Shown here: piece by piece, positions 17,004-23,971 of the stretch
Layout: the number at the start of each line of letters is the position of its first letter
How positions within the stretch are numbered: the first letter of the stretch is position 1
NCBI RefSeq assembly: GCF_017876405.1
Contig: NZ_JAGINW010000001.1
Coordinates: 8,569,203-8,633,202 of the forward strand
Source: Kibdelosporangium banguiense
GTDB taxonomy: Bacteria > Actinomycetota > Actinomycetes > Mycobacteriales > Pseudonocardiaceae
Direction of reading: 5' to 3'
Length of the DNA stretch: 64,000 nt
The notes under the pieces: model-generated
What the model was told of the DNA's origin: nothing
The model's database searches: none
The model's input: only the letters and a program-made list of their open reading frames with translations
Made by a program: the position numbers and the translations under genes

Positions 17004-17594
17004 ATGCGCGGACAGTGGCTCGGTGCGGCGATCATGCTCATGGTGCTGACCGGCTGCACCGGCGACCCACCACCACAGCCTCCGCCCACTGTCCCTGTCA
17101 CCTCGGCGCCGTCGGTGCCCAGCGGTCCGACGTTGCCCAGCGCGCCTCCCGTACCCAGCCCGCTCAACGCCACGGTGTTCGAGACCGAACCGTGCCGCAG
17201 CCTCACCGGCGCCCAGCAGCAACAGTTCGGCCTGGACAGCGGCACAGTCAAGGACGCTGCCGTGGAAGGCAAAAGCTGTTTCTACCGGTATCCCGGCCCG
17301 ATGCCGCAGGCGGTGTCGGTGACGTACGCGTCGAAGTCGACCAACGGCCTCACCATCCGCTACATCGAACACGCCCGCGGCGCATACAAGTACTGGGAGC
17401 CCGCCACGGTCGACGGGTATCCCGCGGCAGGCTACGACCCAGGCATTGACCTGCAGTTCTGCAGTTTCGCCGTAGGCCTGACCGATTCTCTGTTCTTCTG
17501 GGTGACCGCCCCCGACAACGCCGGTGCTGGCCGGTGTTCGACAGCGAAGGCAGTGGCGACAGCGGTCGTGGCGACGATCAGGGCGAACCAGTAG
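17004..17594 (+). CDS. DUF3558-like lipoprotein
   Basis: A 196-residue lipoprotein. ATG 17004 follows a GGGGAGG ribosome binding site and starts a lipoprotein signal peptide with lipobox LTGC (cysteine ~18), then a long Pro/Ser/Thr-rich linker. The mature domain has the pattern of DUF3558 in Pseudonocardiales: PCRSLTGAQQQQFGL, a second cysteine in KSCFYRY, and two more cysteines near the end (QFCSFAVGL and AGRCSTAKAV). It lies on the opposite strand between the two copies of the unknown two-gene cassette, so it may be a surface partner of those proteins. That link is positional inference only. Confidence 0.78.
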   Translation: MRGQWLGAAIMLMVLTGCTGDPPPQPPPTVPVTSAPSVPSGPTLPSAPPVPSPLNATVFETEPCRSLTGAQQQQFGLDSGTVKDAAVEGKSCFYRYPGPMPQAVSVTYASKSTNGLTIRYIEHARGAYKYWEPATVDGYPAAGYDPGIDLQFCSFAVGLTDSLFFWVTAPDNAGAGRCSTAKAVATAVVATIRANQ

Positions 17595-17603
17595 CCATCC
17601 CTT

Positions 17604-18656
17604 TCAGAGGTAGTCGCGGTAGTGCGGTGCGAGCTGAGTCTTCGTGCCTGTCCGTGGTTTGGCCTCGTATTGCCGCATCTCGCGGATCCGGTCGATCTGC
17701 ACGCGCAGGCTCTCGTAGAGCTGTTTGACCGCCTCGGCGGTGTCGCGTTCGATCTTGGTGACCGCGTCCAGGTACTGCTTGGCAGGTTCGCGGAGCCGGT
17801 AATGGTCCTGGATGGGTTTCGACTGCGCTGTCTTGCCTGCCTCACCGGTCAGTTCGGTGACGACACTGGCCAACGCCTTCGCCACGGTGATACCGCCCGA
17901 AATGACGGTGGTCACCGCAGCGACCAGGCCGGTGATGATGACCGACTTGACGTCGATGGTGAATCCGGTGCCGCCGTACCAGTTGTGTTTGGCGAACGTC
18001 TCGGTCAGTGCCTTCATCAGGCTGGTGATGTCTTTGCCCGCCTGGGCGAAGATGGCCTGGTACTTCGCGATGTGCTCGGCTACGGCGTAGAAGCCGTTCT
18101 CGGTGTGCACCTGGTAGGTGATGAAGTCGCCCTCGTACTCGTGTGCAGCGTTGTCGAGCGCGCCGTGGAAGTCCTTGCGCATCTGCATCCAGTCCGCCCG
18201 CGCTGGATGTACCTCCGGATAGCGTGGCGCGTTCTCCAGCCCGATTTCCCGGCCGCGGCTGTCGTCAAGCTGGCGCTCGGCGTTCGTCCAGGTGAGACAG
18301 CCTTCGGTGAGCTTCATGAAGGTCGAGCCGAGCAGTGACTCGCTGATACCGCTGACGGCCTGCGCGGGCCGGAAGAACTGCCCGGGATCCGCCTGGAAAC
18401 CGTCCAGGATGGGGACGACCTCGTACTGTCCGGTCTGTTCGTCCAGGTGCGGCAAGCGCCGGGGCACTTCGGAGTCGATCGGCGGCTGGCCGGCCGGTCC
18501 GCGTTCGCGGTAGATGCGCGGACCGTCGTGGGACTCGGGGCGTGTCAGGTAGTCGATCCAGGCGTTGAGCTCGGCGGCGGCCTCAGCCAGTTCCGGATCA
18601 GTCTGCGCGTTGATGCCCGCGACGGGCAGCGGGCTGCGGCCGGGAGGCAACGGCAT
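17604..18656 (-). CDS. Large protein of duplicated cassette, copy B (unknown function)
   Basis: A 350-residue paralogue of the protein at 15250-16326. It starts at ATG 18656, two bases after the partner stop. Shared blocks run the whole length: DPELAEAAAELNAWIDYL, DGPRIYRERG, GQFFRPAQAVSG, LTEGCLTWT, HPARADWMQMRKDFHG, HEYEGDFITYQVHTEN. A hydrophobic Gly/Val-rich stretch follows (TGLVAAVTTVISGG, ~235-255), then a C-terminal coiled coil and the ending PHYRDYL. The acidic linkers between blocks have diverged most. The start of the upstream partner, the spacing and the order are the same as in copy A, showing that the pair was duplicated as a unit. No named domain recognised. Confidence 0.75.
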   Translation of the reverse strand: MPLPPGRSPLPVAGINAQTDPELAEAAAELNAWIDYLTRPESHDGPRIYRERGPAGQPPIDSEVPRRLPHLDEQTGQYEVVPILDGFQADPGQFFRPAQAVSGISESLLGSTFMKLTEGCLTWTNAERQLDDSRGREIGLENAPRYPEVHPARADWMQMRKDFHGALDNAAHEYEGDFITYQVHTENGFYAVAEHIAKYQAIFAQAGKDITSLMKALTETFAKHNWYGGTGFTIDVKSVIITGLVAAVTTVISGGITVAKALASVVTELTGEAGKTAQSKPIQDHYRLREPAKQYLDAVTKIERDTAEAVKQLYESLRVQIDRIREMRQYEAKPRTGTKTQLAPHYRDYL

Positions 18657-18658
18657 CG

Positions 18659-19063
18659 TCAGTGGCCCTGCCCTTCCAGCTCGGCGTCGATCGCCCGGAA
18701 TCTCGTGGCGATTTGCTGTTCTGTGTCGCGAATGGCTGCGATATGGCCTTTGAGCATGGCCCGGTAGTCCTGGAGTGAACGCAACTGTTCGGCATGGTCG
18801 GCTGTCAGCTGCCGCACTTGCCACTCCGCGGCGTTGAGAAACGAACTGCTGATCATGGGGATCTCGTTGTTCCCCACCCCGCCGAACCAGCCTGGCGTCT
18901 GGTTGTCGTGTGCCGCCTTGATCTCGCCATGCGCCGCGGAATAGTTGCCATTGATCTTTTCAAGCTGGTTGAGCACAGGTTCGAGAAACCACCTGATCGC
19001 CTGCTCCATACCGCTCGGATCGACTGCGTAGTCGGGCTGCGGCCCGCTGTCCGGTGTGACCAT
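18659..19063 (-). CDS. Small WxG-like protein of duplicated cassette, copy B
   Basis: A 134-residue helical protein, paralogue of 16328-16729. ATG 19063 is preceded by GAGGAGGGG about 10 bases upstream; the frame extends further but without a better start. It conserves PDYAVDPSGM, WFLEPVL, the GWFGGVGN turn (~58-65), SSSFLNAAEWQVRQL and the RFRAIDAELEGQGH end. By eye it shares somewhat under half its residues with copy A. It is first in a leftward two-gene unit with the 350-residue protein. No signal peptide; ESX-like export is only a hypothesis. Confidence 0.72.
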   Translation of the reverse strand: MVTPDSGPQPDYAVDPSGMEQAIRWFLEPVLNQLEKINGNYSAAHGEIKAAHDNQTPGWFGGVGNNEIPMISSSFLNAAEWQVRQLTADHAEQLRSLQDYRAMLKGHIAAIRDTEQQIATRFRAIDAELEGQGH

Positions 19064-19195
19064 GTGCTGTTGTCCCCTCCTCGTACGCGCATGCGCGCAC
19101 AGCACATAGTGTCAGAACCTGTCGCTGACCGTAGGCGAATGATTACTCGATCAAGCCTGACAGCGGCTGTCAGGCTCCGTTGGGACGATCAGGAC

Positions 19196-19582
19196 ATGAA
19201 GCTCATCGCGAAGTTCGAGATCACCGGCTGGGACCAGGCCACCTACGACGAGCACGACGACGGCCCGCCGCTGGGCAAGGCCACCATCGCCAAGAGCTAC
19301 ACCGGGGACCTGCAAGCGATCAGCACCGCGCAGATGCTCGCCTGCCAGACCGGTGACCAGCCCACCGACGGCGCCGGGTACATGGCGCAGGAGCGCGTGG
19401 TGGGCACGCTCAACGGCCGCGTGGGCACGTTCGTGCTCCAGCACGGCGCGTGCGGAGGACCGGACGGAACCGAGCAGTACGGGTTCATCGTGCCCGGTTC
19501 CGGCACTGGTGAGCTCACCGCGATCAAGGGCACCTGCCGCGTCCAGCACGGCGAGCTGACCCTGGACTACGAGCTGGGCTGA
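19196..19582 (+). CDS. DUF3224 family protein
   Basis: A 128-residue soluble beta-rich protein matching the DUF3224 family: opening KFEITGWDQATYDE, the AKSYTGDLQA and ERVVGTLNGRVGTF strands, and a final IKGTCRVQHGELTLDYEL. The family has a small beta-barrel fold and no established activity. ATG 19196 has only a weak purine-rich site upstream. Its last 16 bases overlap the end of the convergent LD-carboxypeptidase gene. Confidence 0.85.
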   Translation: MKLIAKFEITGWDQATYDEHDDGPPLGKATIAKSYTGDLQAISTAQMLACQTGDQPTDGAGYMAQERVVGTLNGRVGTFVLQHGACGGPDGTEQYGFIVPGSGTGELTAIKGTCRVQHGELTLDYELG

Positions 19583-20475
19583 CCCAACGCGGGTTCCAGC
19601 ACCGTGAGCGTGCCGTTGTCGGCGTCCAGTTCCGCCTCGACGCCCAGCGGCACGGTCAGCTGTGCCTTGCAGTGCCCGAAACCCAGCTCCCAGATCGTCG
19701 GCATCCCCAGCGAGCCGATCAGGTCGGCCAGCACGGCCTCGACCACGGCCGCGTCGCCGCAGTCGGTCCACGACCCGAGAGCGACACCGTTCACGCCGGT
19801 GAACCAGCCGTCGCGCAGCAACGCCGTGAAGATCCGGTCCAGCCGGTAGGTGTCCTCGGTGATGTCCTCCAGCACCAGGATCGCGTTCTCCGGCGGCGGC
19901 CCGCCGAGCAGGCTCGCGGTGCCGCCCACCAGGACACCCCGCGCCTGGCCGTGCACCATCGTCGCGCTGGCGGGACCGGTGAGCACCTGCACGGACTCCG
20001 GTTCGAACAACGTGCGCCGCAGGTGATCCCGGGCCGCGGCGTCGGAGACGAACGCGAGGGTGGCGGTCATCGGCGCGAACAACGTCGCCACGCCCAGGTG
20101 TTCGGCGAACGCCGCGTGCAGCACGGTGATGTCGCTGGAGCCCACGAACAGCTTGGGGCCCGCGGCTTTCATCGCGTTCCAGTCCAGCAGGTCGACCATC
20201 CGCAGCGTGCCGTACCCGCCACGCGCGCAGAACACGGCCTCGACCTCGGGATCACACCACGCGGCCTGCAAATCGGCCGCGCGGTCGGCGTCCAGGCCGG
20301 CCAGGTACGGCAGCGTCGGGTGCTTGTCGAAGACGTGTTTGCCGATCTCGACGCGCAGCCCCCACGACTCCAGGTGCGCGACGCCGTCACGCAGCAACGC
20401 CGGCGGGACGGGCCCGGACGGCGCGACGATCGCCACGCGGGAACCCGGGCGCAGCCGGGCCGGACGAGTGTTCAT
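19567..20475 (-). CDS. S66 LD-carboxypeptidase (LdcA-like)
   Basis: A 302-residue S66 serine peptidase. Family enzymes cut the terminal D-Ala from murein tetrapeptides during wall recycling, or in MccF relatives cleave acyl adenylates. Motifs: VAIVAPSGPV at ~13-22, the oxyanion/nucleophile area FCARGGYGTLRM (~91), LFVGSSDITVLHAAF with the nucleophilic Ser (~114-118), and a C-terminal ELGFGHCKAQLTVPLG carrying the catalytic His. ATG 20475 overlaps the upstream S9 peptidase stop (ATGA). The open frame continues upstream only as a shadow of that gene. The pairing with a prolyl-oligopeptidase-type enzyme suggests peptide turnover. Confidence 0.88.
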   Translation of the reverse strand: MNTRPARLRPGSRVAIVAPSGPVPPALLRDGVAHLESWGLRVEIGKHVFDKHPTLPYLAGLDADRAADLQAAWCDPEVEAVFCARGGYGTLRMVDLLDWNAMKAAGPKLFVGSSDITVLHAAFAEHLGVATLFAPMTATLAFVSDAAARDHLRRTLFEPESVQVLTGPASATMVHGQARGVLVGGTASLLGGPPPENAILVLEDITEDTYRLDRIFTALLRDGWFTGVNGVALGSWTDCGDAAVVEAVLADLIGSLGMPTIWELGFGHCKAQLTVPLGVEAELDADNGTLTVLEPALGQPSS

Positions 20476-22382
20476 GACCGCAGCTCCAACGCCGGCACGC
20501 CGGGTGGCGTGAACCCGAAAACCTGACCGTAGAACGACAACTGGGCGTGCAGCACGGCGACCACTGTGTCGGCTTTGCGGAATCCGTGCTGCTCGCCCTC
20601 GAAGGTCAGGTATGCGTGCGGGATGCCGCTGCCTCGCAGGGTGGCCACGAACCGGTCGGCCTGCTCGGGCGGGCAGATCTGGTCTTCCAGGCCCTGCAGC
20701 AGCAGCACCGGCCCGGCGAGCTTGTCGACGTGGTTGATCGGCGAGCGCTCGGCGTAGCGGTCCAGGTGCTCGGGCAGGGTGCCGACGAGGCCTTCGACGT
20801 AACGCGACTCGAAGTCGTGGGTCTCGCCGCCGCTGGACGTCCACCCGGCCAGGTCCAGGATCGGGTACTGGATCGTGGCGCACCGGTAGACGCGGGTGCT
20901 GGTCATCGACGCGGCCGCGGTCCAGCCGCCCGCGCTGCCACCGCTGATCACCAGCCGGTCGCCGTCCGCGGTGCCCTGCTCGGACAGCGCGCGTGCGACG
21001 GTCGCGCAGTCGTTGACGTCGACCACGCCCCACTGCTCGTTGAGCGCCTCCCGGAACTGGCGGCCGTATCCGGTGGAGCCGCCGTAGTTGACCGCGACCA
21101 CGCCGATGCCGCGGCTGGTGAAGTACGCGATCTCCAGGTTCAGCAGCGGCGTGAACTTCCCGGTCGGGCCGCCGTGCACGTGGACGATGTACGGGGGTTT
21201 CTCGTCGCTGGGGCCGGTGTAGTCCGGGCTGTGCGGCGCGTACACGTATGCCGGGATCTCGCCGAACCATTCTTCGCGTGGCTGCGGCAGGTAGTCGGGG
21301 TCGACCGGCGGGTTCTGCGGCGTGTACGCGGTGACCTCGCCCCGGGAGAGGTCCAGGCCGACCACAGCCAGTTCCAGCACCGGGCTGCCCGCCGCGGAGT
21401 ACACGACGCCGTCGGCCGCGACCAGGTCCGGTTTCCACGCGGTGAGCTCGGTGTCGACGTCGGTGACGGTGCCGCTGCGTTCGTCCACAATGGCCAGGGC
21501 GGTGGACCGCAGCACCGCGTACCGGCCCGAGCCCAGGGGCGTGAACCAGCGCCAGCCCATCCGCCACATCGCGCCGCCGATCTCCTCCTGGCAGGGCGCG
21601 AGGTTCTTGACCGACCCGGTGATGCCGATCCGGAAGAGGTTCCACCAGCCCTCCGGGTCCGACAGCACCAGCAGGTTCTGCGCGTCCTCCCATTCGACCT
21701 GGCAGACGGCCTCCCTGTGACCGCCGGCCACGACCTTGTGCGGCCCGAACGTGCCGTCGGGGCTGATCGGCGCGACACACAGTTCATTGCCGTCCCACGG
21801 CATCGCCGGGTGGTTCCAGCCGATCCACGCCGCGTGCCGCCCGTCGGGGCTGATCTTGGGCGCGGACATGAAGTGGTGGCTGGCGCCCAGGATCCGGACC
21901 TGGCCGTCGGCCAGGGCGACGAGCTCACGGCGGATGTCGGTGGGCGCGTCGCCGGTCACGGTCTCCCGTACGCACCACACCTGGCCGTCAGGGCCCGCGA
22001 TCAGGTCGCCGAACCGGTATCCGTGGGGTTGCTCGTGCTCGGGTGTGATCGGCTCGGGTTCGCCGCCGTCGAGGCTCGCCTGGTAGACGCGCTGGTCGGC
22101 CCAGTTGGTGAACACGACCCGGTCGTGCAGGACCGTCCACGGCCGCCCTCCGTACTCGTGCAGGCGGTTGCGGGCGTTCCACTGCGGACCCAGCACGTCG
22201 GCAGGGGGCTGGCCGGGGGATTTGCGGACCAGTGCGACGCGCCCGTTCTCGTGGGGCCGGCGTTCGGCCCACCACAGGTCGTCGCCGTACAGATCCACCC
22301 ATTCCGGGCCACCGCCGGCCGCGGCCGTCTCGGCGGCGGTCACTGGTGACTTCCAGGTTCCGTAAGAAGCGATCTCCACCAC
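20472..22382 (-). CDS. S9-family prolyl oligopeptidase-like peptidase
   Basis: A 636-residue serine peptidase with a beta-propeller N-terminal domain (~40-390) and a C-terminal alpha/beta-hydrolase domain (~400-630). The nucleophile motif is ISGGSAGGWT, a GxSxGG form typical of acylaminoacyl-peptidase/DPP relatives. The catalytic Asp is in LLLQGLEDQICP and the His in GEQHGFRK near the end. HVHGGPTGKF supplies the oxyanion region. No signal peptide, so probably cytoplasmic. Translation appears to start at tandem GTG codons (22382/22379) with no obvious ribosome binding site. It is the first gene of a two-gene unit with LdcA. Confidence 0.88.
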   Translation of the reverse strand: MVEIASYGTWKSPVTAAETAAAGGGPEWVDLYGDDLWWAERRPHENGRVALVRKSPGQPPADVLGPQWNARNRLHEYGGRPWTVLHDRVVFTNWADQRVYQASLDGGEPEPITPEHEQPHGYRFGDLIAGPDGQVWCVRETVTGDAPTDIRRELVALADGQVRILGASHHFMSAPKISPDGRHAAWIGWNHPAMPWDGNELCVAPISPDGTFGPHKVVAGGHREAVCQVEWEDAQNLLVLSDPEGWWNLFRIGITGSVKNLAPCQEEIGGAMWRMGWRWFTPLGSGRYAVLRSTALAIVDERSGTVTDVDTELTAWKPDLVAADGVVYSAAGSPVLELAVVGLDLSRGEVTAYTPQNPPVDPDYLPQPREEWFGEIPAYVYAPHSPDYTGPSDEKPPYIVHVHGGPTGKFTPLLNLEIAYFTSRGIGVVAVNYGGSTGYGRQFREALNEQWGVVDVNDCATVARALSEQGTADGDRLVISGGSAGGWTAAASMTSTRVYRCATIQYPILDLAGWTSSGGETHDFESRYVEGLVGTLPEHLDRYAERSPINHVDKLAGPVLLLQGLEDQICPPEQADRFVATLRGSGIPHAYLTFEGEQHGFRKADTVVAVLHAQLSFYGQVFGFTPPGVPALELRS

Positions 22383-22494
22383 AGCGGCGACAGTACTGGT
22401 CGGTTCACCTCTGGGTCACCGGCTGTGAGTCTGGTGTCAAGTTCGGTGGCCGGGCTGCTGGCGCACCGGCGCGTGCCCTAGGGTCGAGGGTGCC

Positions 22495-23061
22495 ATGGCT
22501 CGTGTCATACATGTCTTCCGTCAGCCCGACCGGTTCATCGCCGGGACAGTCGGGCAACCAGGTGATCGCACTTTTTTCCTGCAGGCCTCCCAGGATGCCC
22601 GCACGATCAGCGTCGCACTGGAGAAACAGCAGGTCGCGGTGCTCGCCGAGCGGATCGGATCACTGCTTGACGAAGTCGGCCGCCGCTTCGGCGCCGAGGT
22701 CCCCGGCGACACCCCGGACGACCTGCTGGACTCCGAACCGTTGCAGGTGCCGCTGGAGGAGGAGTTCAAGGTCGGCACGATGGGGCTGGGCTGGGACGCC
22801 GACTCCCGCGCGGTGGTGATCGAACTGCTCGCGGTCAGCGAGGCCGAAGTGGACGAAGCGGTCGTTCTGGACGACACCGAAGAAGGCCCCGACGCGGTGC
22901 GCGTGTTCCTGACCCCCGCGCACGCCAAGGCCTTCGCCGACAGAGCAGACCGAGTGGTGCGCGCCGGCCGCAAACCGTGCCCGCTGTGCGGCGAGCCGCT
23001 CGACGCCGACGGCCACGTCTGTCCACGCCAGAACGGCTACCGCCGAAGCGAAGAAGGCTGA
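22495..23061 (+). CDS. DUF3090 family protein
   Basis: A 188-residue protein of the actinobacterial DUF3090 family. Diagnostic features are the start ARVIHVFRQPDRFIAGTVG, the central SVALEKQQVAVLAERI helix and a C-terminal zinc-ribbon-like CPLCGEPLDADGHVCPRQNG. Biochemical role unknown. In Streptomyces and mycobacteria this gene sits with an SCO1664-type kinase-like gene upstream of mycothiol ligase mshC. Here the SCO1664-like gene follows with no gap, but mshC does not. Confidence 0.92.
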   Translation: MARVIHVFRQPDRFIAGTVGQPGDRTFFLQASQDARTISVALEKQQVAVLAERIGSLLDEVGRRFGAEVPGDTPDDLLDSEPLQVPLEEEFKVGTMGLGWDADSRAVVIELLAVSEAEVDEAVVLDDTEEGPDAVRVFLTPAHAKAFADRADRVVRAGRKPCPLCGEPLDADGHVCPRQNGYRRSEEG

Positions 23062-23859
23062 GTGCAGGCCACCGGCGGCCCGGCAGCCCTCGAGCTGATC
23101 ACCCGGGGCAAGATCGACGTGGAAGGCCGTCTGGTCGACGCCTCGAACGCCACGCTCTACTGCGCCATCAACCACAACGGCGTCTCGGCGCACTGTGTGT
23201 ACAAGCCGATCAACGGCGAACGCGCGCTGTGGGACTTCCCCGACGGAACCCTCGCCGGCCGCGAAGTAGCCGCCTACCTGGTCTCCGACGCCTCAGGCCT
23301 CGGCCTGGTCCCGCCCACGGTGCTGCGCCCGGGCCCCTTCGGCCCCGGCATGGTCCAGCTCTGGATAGACACCAAGGAAGGCGACGACCTGGTCGACGTC
23401 CTGCCGCCCGACGAAGTCCCCGACGGCTGGCGCATGGTCCTGCGCGCCCACGACCGCTTCGGCGACCCGGCAGTCCTGACCCACGCCGACCACCCCAGCG
23501 TAAAACTCCTCGCGGCCCTGGACATAGTCATCAACAACGCCGACCGCAAAGGCGGCCACGTCCTGCACGGCACCGACGGCAACGTCTACGGCGTCGACCA
23601 CGGCATCTGCCTGCACACCGAGAACAAGCTCCGTACCGTGCTGTGGGGCTTCCTCGGTGAGCCTTTGCCGGAGGAGGCGATCGTCGGGCTTGCCCGGGTG
23701 CGTTCGGCCCTGGACGACTCGTTGGGGGAGCAGCTCAGCGAGCACCTCACCCGCCATGAGGTCCGCGCTCTGCGCCACCGCACCGACGCCTTGCTGCAGA
23801 ACCCGGTGTACCCGGAGCCCAACCCGGACGGCCGCCCCATTCCCTGGCCGGCTTTCTGA
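23062..23859 (+). CDS. SCO1664-family protein (PI3/4-kinase-like fold)
   Basis: A 265-residue protein of the SCO1664 family, distantly related to phosphatidylinositol 3/4-kinases and HipA-like kinases. Kinase-like features: the nucleotide-loop lysine in AHCVYKPINGER (~48-56), the acidic LSDASGLG region, the catalytic-loop pattern INNADRKGGHVL (~157-168) and the metal-binding VYGVDHGICLH (~176-186). Its GTG immediately follows the DUF3090 stop (TGAGTG), a tight coupling. Substrate unknown. Confidence 0.88.
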   Translation: MQATGGPAALELITRGKIDVEGRLVDASNATLYCAINHNGVSAHCVYKPINGERALWDFPDGTLAGREVAAYLVSDASGLGLVPPTVLRPGPFGPGMVQLWIDTKEGDDLVDVLPPDEVPDGWRMVLRAHDRFGDPAVLTHADHPSVKLLAALDIVINNADRKGGHVLHGTDGNVYGVDHGICLHTENKLRTVLWGFLGEPLPEEAIVGLARVRSALDDSLGEQLSEHLTRHEVRALRHRTDALLQNPVYPEPNPDGRPIPWPAF

Positions 23860-23875
23860 CGTCCAGGCCGCGCCT

Positions 23876-23927
23876 AATAGCCGGATGAAACGCTGTTTTC
23901 CTTACATGGCAAGAAAAACCGGCTATT
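23876..23927. repeat. Nested inverted repeat between SCO1664-like and DUF6351 genes
   Basis: AATAGCCGG (23876-23884) and CCGGCTATT (23919-23927) are exact inverted repeats. Inside them GTTTTCCTT (23895-23903) pairs with AAGAAAAAC (23911-23919) with one mismatch. The segment starts 17 bases after the SCO1664-like stop and ends 44 bases before the next ATG. It may be a terminator hairpin or a regulatory site; it is notably A/T-rich for this genome. Confidence 0.45.
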
Positions 23928-23971
23928 GTGGTCGGTCTTGCAATGGGGCAGGCGAGGTCTGGGAGGACGCG

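Noticed and set aside
20547..22349. A 600-codon plus-strand frame opposite the S9 peptidase
   Set aside because: Antisense shadow of a gene with complete beta-propeller and catalytic motifs.
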